Below, piece after piece: positions 34,892 through 43,790 of a stretch of 64,000 nucleotides of DNA. How positions within the stretch are numbered: the first letter of the stretch is position 1; each line of letters opens with the position of its first letter. The notes beneath the pieces were generated by a model. That model saw only the letters and a list, made by a program, of their open reading frames with translations, was not told the origin of the DNA and did no database searches. The translations under genes were made by a program, and so were the position numbers. Source of the stretch: Syntrophorhabdaceae bacterium (GTDB lineage: Bacteria > Desulfobacterota > Syntrophorhabdia > Syntrophorhabdales > Syntrophorhabdaceae); the NCBI GenBank assembly GCA_035541755.1, contig DATKMQ010000093.1:38884-102883 (forward strand), written 5' to 3'.

Positions 34892-35467
34892 ATGAAAGTC
34901 ATGGCCTTTAACGGAAGCGCCAGAAAAGACGGCAACACGGCCATATTGATTAATCATGCACTTCATGAACTTGCTCAGGAAGGCATCGATACCGAGCTCA
35001 TCCAGTTTGCCGGTAAGAAGGTTTCGGGGTGCATTGCCTGTTATAAGTGCGCTGAGCTGAAAGACGGTACGTGCGCCGTTAAGGACGATCCGGTCAACGA
35101 ATGGATAGACAAGATGCGGGCCGCAGACGCCGTCATTCTCGGGTCGCCGGTCTACTTTTCCGATCTCACGGCAGGCATTAAAGGTTTTATCGAGAGAGCG
35201 GGCATGGTATCGAGAACGGGAGGAGATTTTCTCAAGCACAAAATCGGCGCAGCGGTTGTTGCCGTGCGCAGGGCCGGTGCTATTCATGCTTTTGACTCGA
35301 TGAACCATTTCTTTCTTATCACGCAGATGATTATCGTGGGAGCCAATTACTGGAACACGGGCATCGGGAGAAATGTCGGGGAAGTGGAGAGCGACCGAGA
35401 AGGCATCGAGACCATGCAAGTACTCGGCAGGAACATGGCCTGGCTTTTAAAACAACTTCACCCATAG
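34892..35467 (+). CDS. Iron-sulfur flavoprotein (Isf family, flavodoxin fold)
   Basis: A 191-residue FMN protein. The phosphate-binding loop is FNGSARKDGNTA (residues 5-16). The segment CIACYKCAELKDGTC gives the compact Cys pattern C-x2-C-x2-C-x7-C characteristic of archaeal and anaerobic iron-sulfur flavoproteins, so a [4Fe-4S] cluster next to FMN is likely. GSPVYFSDLTAGIKGFIERAG is the second FMN contact. Isf proteins take electrons from ferredoxin to reduce O2, H2O2 or other acceptors. GGAGGGTATGCT precedes the ATG. Confidence 0.88.
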   Translation: MKVMAFNGSARKDGNTAILINHALHELAQEGIDTELIQFAGKKVSGCIACYKCAELKDGTCAVKDDPVNEWIDKMRAADAVILGSPVYFSDLTAGIKGFIERAGMVSRTGGDFLKHKIGAAVVAVRRAGAIHAFDSMNHFFLITQMIIVGANYWNTGIGRNVGEVESDREGIETMQVLGRNMAWLLKQLHP

Positions 35468-35538
35468 CAAAAGGCGGTACCCAAGTTTTCATTGTGTCAT
35501 CCGGGTGAAGGCAGGGATACTGCAGCAAAGAGGCGGTA

Positions 35539-37569
35539 ATGGGAAATAAGTATTCGCTGATAGGCAGCGGCGTTCGTCGATGCATCCTCTGCGCGCTTTT
35601 GCTTATCGGAAGCTATGTCGCGCCGGTACACGCGAGCGACACAGGCCAGGTCCCTTTGGCGGGCAGCGTCTCAGGCTATAAGACAAAACACATATTTATC
35701 GTTGTCATGGATGGGGTTCGGTACTCGGAGACCTTCGGCGACCCAACCCATACATTGATCCCGCACCTCTACAATGATCTCAAGCCGGAAGGTGTTCTCT
35801 TCACAAACTTCTATAACAGAGGCGTCACCATTACCCGCCCCGGGCATAGCACGCTCATCTCCGGCACCTGGCAGGCAGCGCCGAACGGAGGTTCGCGCGT
35901 CACGCGCCCTACGCTCTTTGAGTATTACCGGGACGAGAAGGGTGCGCCCGCCACCAAGTGCTGGTCCATCTTTGGAAAAGGTCGCTACGCCTTTGAACCT
36001 TACAGTTCTCATCCGGCTTACGGAAGTCGATTCGCCCCTCAGCATGTAAACGGAGGTGGAAGAGATAATCCGCTCTCCGAAGATACGCCCGAGGGAAATG
36101 TTGCCGTCTTGAACAAGGTAATCGAGGTCATGAAAAAAGATCAGCCTGATGTCGTGCTCATCAATTTCGGGTACACGGACCACGTTGCCCACGTTTCACC
36201 GGACATCGGAAATTATTACGCAGCGATCAAAAATTGCGATGAGCAAATGTGGAGGCTTTGGAACGCTATCCAGACCGATCCTCACTACCGTGATTCAACG
36301 ACGGTCTTCTTCACCAACGATCATGGCCGCCATACATATGATTTCCAGAATCATGGCGATCACTGCGACGGGTGTGAGCATGTGATGCTCCTTGTTATCG
36401 GCCCGGATATCAAGAAAGGTGTGGTGATCGATAAAGAAGCCTTGCAGATAGACGTGGCGCCGACTGCCGCCGAGCTTCTCGGGATCGAGACCCCTCTGTC
36501 GACAGGCAAGGTGTTGAGTGAGTCCATGATCAAGTATTTAAAGCTCAATAAAAAAGAAGCGAGAACGGAGGCAGCTTTCAAGGCCATAAGGGTGGAAAAA
36601 CTCGCAGATCGAGACCTGATAAAGGCTGCCGCCGACTTTGTGCTCGCAGCGGTAAAACCCGAGTCCATTTATGCGAATCAGGAGGGGGAACTCACACTTA
36701 CCGGTATGATTCGAGCCTACAGAGAGACAAAAGATCAACGGTATTTTGAATTCGTACAAAGATGGATTGACAGCCACAATGCGTCCGGCACCGTGGATGA
36801 ACAGATCACGCTCGCAAGGGTGATCGTTGCATTGCCTGCCGAGGCCCGTCAATTCTACCTCACGCTGGCCCGGGTGGTTGCCGATCGCGCAGCCGAAGGA
36901 CAAATCGAGCCGTCAGAACGAAACCGCGCATTACAGCTCGCGGTTCTCTTAGGGCATTTCTCGGAGATAACGCATAAACCGCTATACTACGAGGCCGGGC
37001 TCAAAATCCTCAAGGCGGCTTTGACCCGTTCGTCTTCAAAGCATTCTACCCCGCGCGAAAACGCCCTCGATTTCATCCTTCTGGGACAGGCCGCCGCAGT
37101 CTTCAAGGACGACAGCACCGTCATGAGGACTTATATCCTGGCGCAGGCGAGAACTCTGCTCGATATGAAGGAAGAAGGTGCGCTCTGGGAAGACCCGATC
37201 CTGTCGGTCTTAAATCTTTGCGGCGTTGAAGCTCCGAAGCGCCGCGGAGCGCTCAAGGAATTCGTCAGGGCAAAACCAGGGGAAGTAAGGTCCGTTCCAT
37301 CTTCGGTGCAGACGATGACGGAGCAGGACCTAAGAGCCTTGTTCCCGGAGCGGCCCCGCGCGCCTTTTACCAATCTGCAGAGCCAACTTATCGACCTTGT
37401 GGCTGAGCGAGGCAAACAGAATATCGCCTTCAGCCTTGATATGCTCCGTTACGCGGTGAACGAGGCGGGCGCCTATGCCGATGGCTCGTTCGCAGCACAG
37501 GGCGGTTTTCTCACCTCCTACAGGAAGCTCGACTGGCATTACGGCGGCAGCGCCTGGCCCGGACGATAG
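35539..37569 (+). CDS. Exported alkaline phosphatase superfamily protein with extra C-terminal domain
   Basis: A 676-residue periplasmic protein with a signal peptide (about residues 1-33, ending VHA). The catalytic part (about 50-330) has the superfamily metal and nucleophile motifs: VVMDGVRYSE (Asp), TRPGHSTLISG (Thr nucleophile), FGYTDHVAH (Asp, His) and FTNDHGRH (Asp, His). Such enzymes hydrolyse phosphate mono- or diesters, sulfates or phosphonates. The long helical C-terminal region (about 345-676) is not recognised and may bind substrate or other glycans. Confidence 0.82.
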   Translation: MGNKYSLIGSGVRRCILCALLLIGSYVAPVHASDTGQVPLAGSVSGYKTKHIFIVVMDGVRYSETFGDPTHTLIPHLYNDLKPEGVLFTNFYNRGVTITRPGHSTLISGTWQAAPNGGSRVTRPTLFEYYRDEKGAPATKCWSIFGKGRYAFEPYSSHPAYGSRFAPQHVNGGGRDNPLSEDTPEGNVAVLNKVIEVMKKDQPDVVLINFGYTDHVAHVSPDIGNYYAAIKNCDEQMWRLWNAIQTDPHYRDSTTVFFTNDHGRHTYDFQNHGDHCDGCEHVMLLVIGPDIKKGVVIDKEALQIDVAPTAAELLGIETPLSTGKVLSESMIKYLKLNKKEARTEAAFKAIRVEKLADRDLIKAAADFVLAAVKPESIYANQEGELTLTGMIRAYRETKDQRYFEFVQRWIDSHNASGTVDEQITLARVIVALPAEARQFYLTLARVVADRAAEGQIEPSERNRALQLAVLLGHFSEITHKPLYYEAGLKILKAALTRSSSKHSTPRENALDFILLGQAAAVFKDDSTVMRTYILAQARTLLDMKEEGALWEDPILSVLNLCGVEAPKRRGALKEFVRAKPGEVRSVPSSVQTMTEQDLRALFPERPRAPFTNLQSQLIDLVAERGKQNIAFSLDMLRYAVNEAGAYADGSFAAQGGFLTSYRKLDWHYGGSAWPGR

Positions 37570-37698
37570 CCCTCAGGCCTCATTCCCACCCGAAACGTCT
37601 CTTTTGTTCCTCTCCAAAAACAGATCGTGGCAATCCGTTGCATCGCCCTGTCATGATGACGATATTTTACTCATTAACCGACCGCACGGGAGGTGGGT

Positions 37699-38112
37699 AT
37701 GAAAAGGTCAGAGCAATTGGAACAGATTGAGAAACAACTGGTCGAAAGGAAGAACAGGGTCTTTCAAGCGCACAGAAAGGCTGAAGAGGGTCGTAAGGAA
37801 TTGATGGAGCCCGACTCGGAGTTCGAGGAGACCGCCCAGAAAGAGTCCATGGAAGACGTGCTGGCAGCGCTCGACGAGCGCGAGAAAGAAGAGATCGAGG
37901 CCATAGACCTGGCACTGTCCAGGATTGAGCTCGGCGAATACGGCCTGTGCGAAATCTGCGGCAGAAGGATTTCCATCGGCCGTCTTAAGGCAATCCCCTG
38001 GACATCACTCTGCAGTCAACATGCAAGGACCTGGTCGAATCCGGCGGCCACCGTCGGCGCAGGACGCTTTAAGGCCACGATCCCTTCTGTAGAGAAACGT
38101 GCACCCAGATAG
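37699..38112 (+). CDS. TraR/DksA-type zinc-finger protein
   Basis: A 137-residue protein: an N-terminal coiled coil (about 1-85, with an acidic tip sequence ALDEREKEEIEAIDLALSRI) and a zinc finger CEICGRRISIGRLKAIPWTSLC followed by SQH. The last ligand may be His rather than Cys, slightly off the C4 pattern of DksA. These proteins bind the RNA polymerase secondary channel or act as stress regulators. ATG 37699 with GGGAGG fits better than the GTG at 37693. Confidence 0.85.
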   Translation: MKRSEQLEQIEKQLVERKNRVFQAHRKAEEGRKELMEPDSEFEETAQKESMEDVLAALDEREKEEIEAIDLALSRIELGEYGLCEICGRRISIGRLKAIPWTSLCSQHARTWSNPAATVGAGRFKATIPSVEKRAPR

Positions 38113-38246
38113 GCAAAAAAGTACCTCGTGAGGTTCCTCTACGGACCCGAATGAGCGTTACCACGTCATGGCACGGGCAAGGGTTGCAAAAGAAGTGTCC
38201 TCAGTGTTATTTTTAACTATAAGCTTAAGGGCCTTGAGGAGGAGAT

Positions 38247-39683
38247 ATGCAGAGCAATTTAGAGATTTGTTGGATCAAACGAATTCATATAGCCGCTCTC
38301 ACCGTTACGCTTGTTGTGCTCCTCGTTTTCTACGCAGCCGGCACGTGTGCCGCTGCCACGGCAGAGGACCTCACAACAGCTTTCGTGCGTGTAGCTAAAG
38401 AAGCTATTCCTGCGGTGGTACATGTAGAGGTAACCGAACGTAGAGAGGTTGCAAATCCGCTTCTACCTTTTGAAAACGACCCGTTCTACCGGTATTTCTT
38501 TGGCGGGCCCAAGATGCCGAAGAAGTTCAAACAGGAGGTAAAGGGACTTGGCACCGGCATGATCATGGATGCGCAGGGCCATATCCTTACCAATTATCAT
38601 GTGGCGGGCGGGGCCACAAAGATCGAGGTCCAGCTTTCGACGGGTCAAAGATATACAGCGAGGCTTATAGGCGGCGACCCTAAAACGGATCTCGCAGTGA
38701 TAAGCATCGATACAAAAGAAAGGCTTCCCTTCGTGAAGTTCGGAAATTCGGACAAGATGGAAGTAGGTCAATGGGTAGTGGCGATCGGCGCGCCCCGCGG
38801 GCTTGATCAGACCGTAACGCAGGGAATCATAAGCGCTAAGCACCGAACGGGTATCACTGACCCGACCAGTTATCAGGATTTTCTCCAGACCGACGCAGCC
38901 ATCAACCCGGGTAATAGCGGTGGTCCGCTTCTCAATCTGCAAGGGGAGGTAATCGGGGTGAACTCCGCAATAGCCTCTTCTTCGGGCGGCTTCGAAGGGA
39001 TCGGTTTTGCGATCCCCAGTAATATCGCCGTGCATATCGGCAGGACGTTGATTGCCCACGGTAAGGTGGAACGGGGATGGCTCGGAGTTTCCGTGGGGGA
39101 TATAACCTATGAACAGGCACAATCATTCGGCATGAGTGTGCCCAAGGGCGCTCATGTGGAAGATGTTATGAAAGATAGTCCGGCGGCAAGGGCAGGATTA
39201 AAGAAAGGCGATGTAATAACCGTATTCGACAACAAGGAGGTTGCCAACTCGAGCGAACTGCGCAATCAAGTGGCAGTTACCCCTATCGGCAGTACGGTCA
39301 ATCTGACCGTGTTGAGAGACCACAAGCCGTACGTTCTTTCGGTGAAAATAGGCAACCTCGATGACGCCACCAAGACCTTGCTCACATCTGTTGAATCAAA
39401 ACTCGGGGCAGGTTTCCGACCCACAACCGCAAGCGAGCAGGACAAATACAGCTTGAGTGCTGGTCAGGGGGTCGCCGTTACCCGTGTTGATCCCAAGGGG
39501 CCTCTTGGCGAATCGGGCTTCGAGAAAGACGACATCATAGTGGAAGTAAACGGGCAGGCAGTAGCAGGCATGGAGAGTTTTGTGGGGATGATAAATACTC
39601 TTGAGCCCAAACGTCAGGCCACCTTTCTCGCCATCGACCATAATACGGGCAACTCAGGCTATGTGGCCGTAACGATCAAGTAA
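38247..39683 (+). CDS. Periplasmic serine protease, DegP/DegQ (HtrA) type
   Basis: A 478-residue protease-chaperone. The signal region ends near residue 42 (TCAAATA). The trypsin-like domain has the catalytic triad: His in ILTNYHVAGG, Asp in DPKTDLAVIS, Ser in NPGNSGGPLLNL. Two PDZ domains follow (about 270-365 and 380-478) with GWLGVSVGDITYEQAQ and GVAVTRVDPKGPL. It removes misfolded envelope proteins. A GGAGGAGAT ribosome site precedes the ATG. Confidence 0.95.
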   Translation: MQSNLEICWIKRIHIAALTVTLVVLLVFYAAGTCAAATAEDLTTAFVRVAKEAIPAVVHVEVTERREVANPLLPFENDPFYRYFFGGPKMPKKFKQEVKGLGTGMIMDAQGHILTNYHVAGGATKIEVQLSTGQRYTARLIGGDPKTDLAVISIDTKERLPFVKFGNSDKMEVGQWVVAIGAPRGLDQTVTQGIISAKHRTGITDPTSYQDFLQTDAAINPGNSGGPLLNLQGEVIGVNSAIASSSGGFEGIGFAIPSNIAVHIGRTLIAHGKVERGWLGVSVGDITYEQAQSFGMSVPKGAHVEDVMKDSPAARAGLKKGDVITVFDNKEVANSSELRNQVAVTPIGSTVNLTVLRDHKPYVLSVKIGNLDDATKTLLTSVESKLGAGFRPTTASEQDKYSLSAGQGVAVTRVDPKGPLGESGFEKDDIIVEVNGQAVAGMESFVGMINTLEPKRQATFLAIDHNTGNSGYVAVTIK

Positions 39684-39698
39684 CGCGCTGCGCACCCT

Positions 39699-41312
39699 AT
39701 GAGGCAACGCGCGACAGGGGGTTTTGAAACCGTGGCCAAGTATGCCGTAGCGGGAACATACTGTCGCATTGCGGTTATTCTAGCGGCGCTGACGGGCATT
39801 CTGTACACGGGTGCCCCTCAGGGTGCCAGAGCCGCTGAGGAGGCGCAGGACAGAACCGTAGTCTCGTCCGATAGCAAGCCTTCCAAAGCACCCGCCGAGG
39901 CGTCTTTCGACACAAAACTTTCAGTTACCCGTCACAGCCTCGAAATTGACGGCACGACTCTGAAATACGAGGCTACGGCCGGTTATATGCCCCTTAAAGA
40001 GTCTTCCGGCAAAACAGAGGCGTACATCTTCTTCACCGCCTACACAAAGAACAATGGGGATGAAGAATCACTTAGGCCGGTCACATTCGTGTTCAACGGC
40101 GGCCCGGGCGCGGCATCCCTCTGGCTGCACATCGGGGCGCTGGGTCCGAAGAGGGTCCCTATTGACCACGAGATGAGGGTCGCACTTCCCCCGTACCGCC
40201 TGGTGGCGAATCGCGAGACATGGCTCGATTTCACGGACCTCGTCTTTATTGACCCTGTGGGAACAGGATATAGCCGGCCCGCTCACGGCGTGGACCCAAA
40301 ACAATTCTACACGGTAAAGGGTGATATTGAATCGATCGGCGAATTCATAAGGCTCTACTGCACAAGGTACGACCGCTGGCTCTCCCCCAAATTTCTGGCC
40401 GGGGAAAGCTATGGGACGACACGGGCCGCGGGTTTGTCCGGTTTTCTTCAGGATACGCTCGGCATGTATCTCAACGGGATCATTCTGATCTCGTCGGCTC
40501 TCGATTTCCAGACGATCACTTTTTCGGCTAAGAACGACCTTCCCTACGCGCTCTATCTGCCCGCTTACACGAACGCGGCCTGGTACCACAGGAGGCTCTC
40601 CCCTCCCCTCCAGGAGAATCTTGCAAAAACCAGGAAGGAGGTTGAGGAGTTTGCTCTCACCGAATATCTGACCGCACTGGCAAAAGGCGCGGAGCTTACC
40701 GTCCCGGAGCGCGAGAAGATCGTCGACAAGCTTTCGCTCTTCACGGGTCTCTCAAAGACGTATGTGAGGAATGCGGACCTGCGTATCGGGCGCGATGGAT
40801 TCGTAGCGGAGTTGCTCCGCGACGAGCATCAGAGAATCGGTACCCTCGATGCCCGGATTACGGGACCTTACGAATTCAGGCGCTTCATGGACGATCCGAG
40901 CGTCTTTGACGTGGCGGGGCCGCTCGTTGCGGCCTACAATCAGTACGCCCGCAACGAACTCAAGTATGAGAACGACGCGACCTATGAGTTTCTGTCTACC
41001 AAGGTCAATGAATCATGGAACTGGGGGTCGGCGGCAGAGGGATATGTGAACGTTGCCGATGTATTGGCGCGAGCCATGAAGAAAAACGACTCCTTGAGGG
41101 TCTTTGTGGGGAGCGGTTACTACGACCTGGATACGTCCTATTTCGGCGCCATGTTCACGGTGAACCACCTGGGCTCGGATCCCGCCCTTCAGACACGTGT
41201 CACCATGGCATTCTATGACGCGGGGCACCAGATGTACACTCACGGCTCTTCTCTCACAAAGCTCAAAGTTGACGTAGCCAACTTCTTCAAGGCCTGTTTG
41301 CCGACCCGGTGA
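39699..41312 (+). CDS. Exported serine carboxypeptidase, peptidase S10 family
   Basis: A 537-residue alpha/beta hydrolase with a signal peptide (about 1-47, ending ARAAE). Oxyanion and nucleophile motifs are clear: FNGGPGAASLWLHIGALGP, DPVGTGYSRP, GESYGTTRAAGLSGFL (Ser in GESYG) and the C-terminal DAGHQMYTH with the catalytic His; an Asp is expected in VGSGYYDLDT. S10 peptidases are usual in eukaryotes and less common in bacteria. It is 15 bases after the protease and may share its transcript. The start could be GTG 39733, which has a GGGGG site. Confidence 0.88.
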   Translation: MRQRATGGFETVAKYAVAGTYCRIAVILAALTGILYTGAPQGARAAEEAQDRTVVSSDSKPSKAPAEASFDTKLSVTRHSLEIDGTTLKYEATAGYMPLKESSGKTEAYIFFTAYTKNNGDEESLRPVTFVFNGGPGAASLWLHIGALGPKRVPIDHEMRVALPPYRLVANRETWLDFTDLVFIDPVGTGYSRPAHGVDPKQFYTVKGDIESIGEFIRLYCTRYDRWLSPKFLAGESYGTTRAAGLSGFLQDTLGMYLNGIILISSALDFQTITFSAKNDLPYALYLPAYTNAAWYHRRLSPPLQENLAKTRKEVEEFALTEYLTALAKGAELTVPEREKIVDKLSLFTGLSKTYVRNADLRIGRDGFVAELLRDEHQRIGTLDARITGPYEFRRFMDDPSVFDVAGPLVAAYNQYARNELKYENDATYEFLSTKVNESWNWGSAAEGYVNVADVLARAMKKNDSLRVFVGSGYYDLDTSYFGAMFTVNHLGSDPALQTRVTMAFYDAGHQMYTHGSSLTKLKVDVANFFKACLPTR

Positions 41313-41353
41313 AAAAGACTCTTATCTGCCGCTGACGGAAGTTATCCGACTAT

Positions 41354-41971
41354 ATGATTGATGTCATGACCACACTAAAACCCTATTTCGAGCATTACGG
41401 ATACTGGGCTATTGTTGCCGCCGTTCTCCCTGCGGGGTTCGGTATTCCTACGCCGGGTGAAACAACCCTCATCGTGGCGACAATTCTTGCCGTAAAAGGG
41501 GAATTGTCCTTGAGCCTTGTGATCGTCACCGCGCTCTGTTCAACCATCGCAGGAAACACTGTCGGTTATTGTCTCGGTTATTATGGTGGACGACCCATCA
41601 TCCTCCGATGGGGCCGATACCTCGGGGTTACGGAAGGTCGCCTTTCCGGCACCGAGCTTTTTTTTGTGAAGCATGGCGGCAAGGTGCTCCTCTTTGCCCG
41701 CTTTTTTGACGTGTTCCGGCAGTTAAACGGCATCGTGGCCGGTGTGGCCCGCATGGGTCCCGTGCGTTTTCAGGTGTACAACACCTTCGGCGGATTCCTG
41801 TGGGTAGGATGCTGGGCCGGAGCCGTCTATGCGTTAGGCCACAGGATGAGAGAGCTTCACCGGGTTTTCGTAAAGGTCGAATCTGTTCTTGTTATCGCCC
41901 TTGTCATCGCATCGATAGCGCTTGCGCTCCGCCTGTTCCGTCGACACACCTCGCGGCAACAACCGCCATAG
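41354..41971 (+). CDS. DedA family membrane protein
   Basis: A 205-residue inner-membrane protein of the DedA/SNARE-associated (VTT) family. The motif FGIPTPGETTLIVATILAVKG holds the membrane acidic residue, and GYCLGYYGGRPIILRWGRYLG followed by FFDVFRQLNGIVAGVARM holds the re-entrant loop with the conserved Arg. DedA proteins take part in lipid flipping and envelope homeostasis. The next gene is convergent. Confidence 0.93.
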   Translation: MIDVMTTLKPYFEHYGYWAIVAAVLPAGFGIPTPGETTLIVATILAVKGELSLSLVIVTALCSTIAGNTVGYCLGYYGGRPIILRWGRYLGVTEGRLSGTELFFVKHGGKVLLFARFFDVFRQLNGIVAGVARMGPVRFQVYNTFGGFLWVGCWAGAVYALGHRMRELHRVFVKVESVLVIALVIASIALALRLFRRHTSRQQPP

Positions 41972-41993
41972 ACTTGAAAAAACAGGAGCTCCC

Positions 41994-42740
41994 TCACACC
42001 TGAATTCTTGAGAAGAAGAAACTTCCCAGGGCCATGAGTGCCGAGGCGACAAGAGCGAGCACGATAAAATCGGTGATGAGCCCCAGGTGGGCGCCGTGTA
42101 TCAGGATCCCTCGCAAGGCGTCCACGCCGTAAGCGAGTGGATTGACTGCCGCTATAAAACCCACCGCCCGGGGCAGGCTTTCCATGGGAAAGAGGGCGCC
42201 GGACAGAAAGAACGTGGGCATGATGAGAAAGTTGATGATCAGTTGAAACCCCTGCATGTCCTCGATGAAACAGGCTATGGCCGTTCCGAGGGCGCAAAAC
42301 ATGACCGCAATGAGGCTCATGTAGACGAGCGCAAGGGGCAAAAGGGTCATGCTCGCAGGGCGAAACCCGATAAGGAGCGACAGGAAAAACACAATGATAC
42401 CCTGAAGCACGGCTACGGTGGCTCCCCCCAAAGTTCTACCGACCATTATCCTGGTCCTCGAAACCGGCGCCACGAGAATCTCTTTGAGAAAACCGAACTG
42501 TCTGTCCCAGAGCACTTCAATTCCGGAGAAGGTTGCCGTAAAGAGGATGCTCATCGCAATAATACCCGGCGCCAAGAACTGTACGTAGTTGCCGCCGCCC
42601 GCTTTTGTGTAAATGGGCCCGAAGCCAAAGCCGAGGGCAACAAGAAAGAGAAGTGGCTGGCCCAGGGAACCTATGATCCTTGCTTTTGAGCGGGAATACC
42701 GCTTTAACTGCCTCAACCAGAGTACGTAGATCGCCCTCAC
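41994..42740 (-). CDS. ABC-2 type transporter permease
   Basis: A 248-residue integral membrane protein with six hydrophobic segments and the ABC-2 signature region GGATVAVLQGIIVFFLSLLIGF, and FFLSGALFPMESLPRAV near residues 175-195. This is the DrrB-like type. It overlaps the ATPase gene by four bases; together they form an exporter of unknown substrate. Confidence 0.92.
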   Translation of the reverse strand: MRAIYVLWLRQLKRYSRSKARIIGSLGQPLLFLVALGFGFGPIYTKAGGGNYVQFLAPGIIAMSILFTATFSGIEVLWDRQFGFLKEILVAPVSRTRIMVGRTLGGATVAVLQGIIVFFLSLLIGFRPASMTLLPLALVYMSLIAVMFCALGTAIACFIEDMQGFQLIINFLIMPTFFLSGALFPMESLPRAVGFIAAVNPLAYGVDALRGILIHGAHLGLITDFIVLALVASALMALGSFFFSRIQV

Positions 42741-43582
42741 CGGCCGCGCCCCCTGAAGAATCTCCGCCGTGTCCTCAAACGCTCGAGGCTATCCGGCTCC
42801 TCTGTCCGGATGTCACGACCCGTGAGCGCAATGAAGGCATCCTCAAGGCTTGAGGTGTTTGTCTTGTCTTTGAGTTCGTCAGGAGTTCCCTGAACCATGA
42901 TCTTTCCGTGATCGATGATCGCTATGCGACGGGCCACACGTTCCGCCTCTTCCATATAATGAGTGGTAAAGAAGACCGTTACGCCTTCCCGGGCATTGAG
43001 CTCCTTGATGTAGTTCCAGATAAGATTCCTGGTCTGGGGGTCAAGGCCCAGGGTCGGCTCATCGAGGAACAGGATACTCGGGTGATGGAGGAGGCCTCGG
43101 GCGATCTCCAGCCTTCTTTTCATCCCTCCTGAGAAGTTCTTGACGAAATCGTTCCTCCGGCTCCATAACTCCACGATGGTGAGCAGTTCTTCGATCCTTT
43201 CTACCCTCGTCTCTCTGGGCACGTTGTACAGTATGCCGTGGTATTCCATGTTTTCATAGGCAGTGAGTTCCTCGTCGAGGCTCGGGTCCTGAAATACGAT
43301 GCCGAAAGTCTGCCGCACCTTATGCGGCGAAGTAACCGGATCGTAGCCATTCATCGAGAGTTTGCCCGTCGTGGGACTAAGGAGCGTGGTGAGAATCTTG
43401 ATTGTCGTGGATTTACCCGCCCCGTTGGGGCCCAGGAATGCGAATATCTCGCCCGCTTTTACGAAGAAGGTGATATGATCGACGGCAACAAATCCGTCGA
43501 ATCTTTTGGTGAGATCGTTGACGGAGATAATATATTCTTCATCGGGTTTTACTACAGCCTCTTTCAACATATGTCTCTGCAA
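42737..43582 (-). CDS. ABC-2 type transporter ATPase (DrrA-like)
   Basis: A 281-residue ATP-binding subunit. Walker A GPNGAGKST near 52-60, the Q-loop in GIVFQDPSLDEEL, signature FSGGMKRRLEIA, Walker B ILFLDEPTLGLDPQTRN and the switch His in FTTHYMEEA are all there. The DrrA-like C-terminal part after about 220 is short. Overlapping ATGA couples it to the permease. Substrate is not readable. Confidence 0.93.
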   Translation of the reverse strand: MQRHMLKEAVVKPDEEYIISVNDLTKRFDGFVAVDHITFFVKAGEIFAFLGPNGAGKSTTIKILTTLLSPTTGKLSMNGYDPVTSPHKVRQTFGIVFQDPSLDEELTAYENMEYHGILYNVPRETRVERIEELLTIVELWSRRNDFVKNFSGGMKRRLEIARGLLHHPSILFLDEPTLGLDPQTRNLIWNYIKELNAREGVTVFFTTHYMEEAERVARRIAIIDHGKIMVQGTPDELKDKTNTSSLEDAFIALTGRDIRTEEPDSLERLRTRRRFFRGRGR

Positions 43583-43790
43583 GTCATGAACTGTCCCGCA
43601 CTCTCTGCCCTCGTTTGCATGGCGTTCACCGGGAACCTCCCGCGCCGATGCCCTTAAGCCAAGAGTATGAAAGATTGCACGTCAGCTTGTCAAGGAGTAA
43701 ACACAGAGGCGGCGCATGGGAGGCGGCACCCTGACCGCGAGGCGCATCAAGCCTTGTCGAGATTAAGACCGCAGGCTATCGAAAGTCAAC

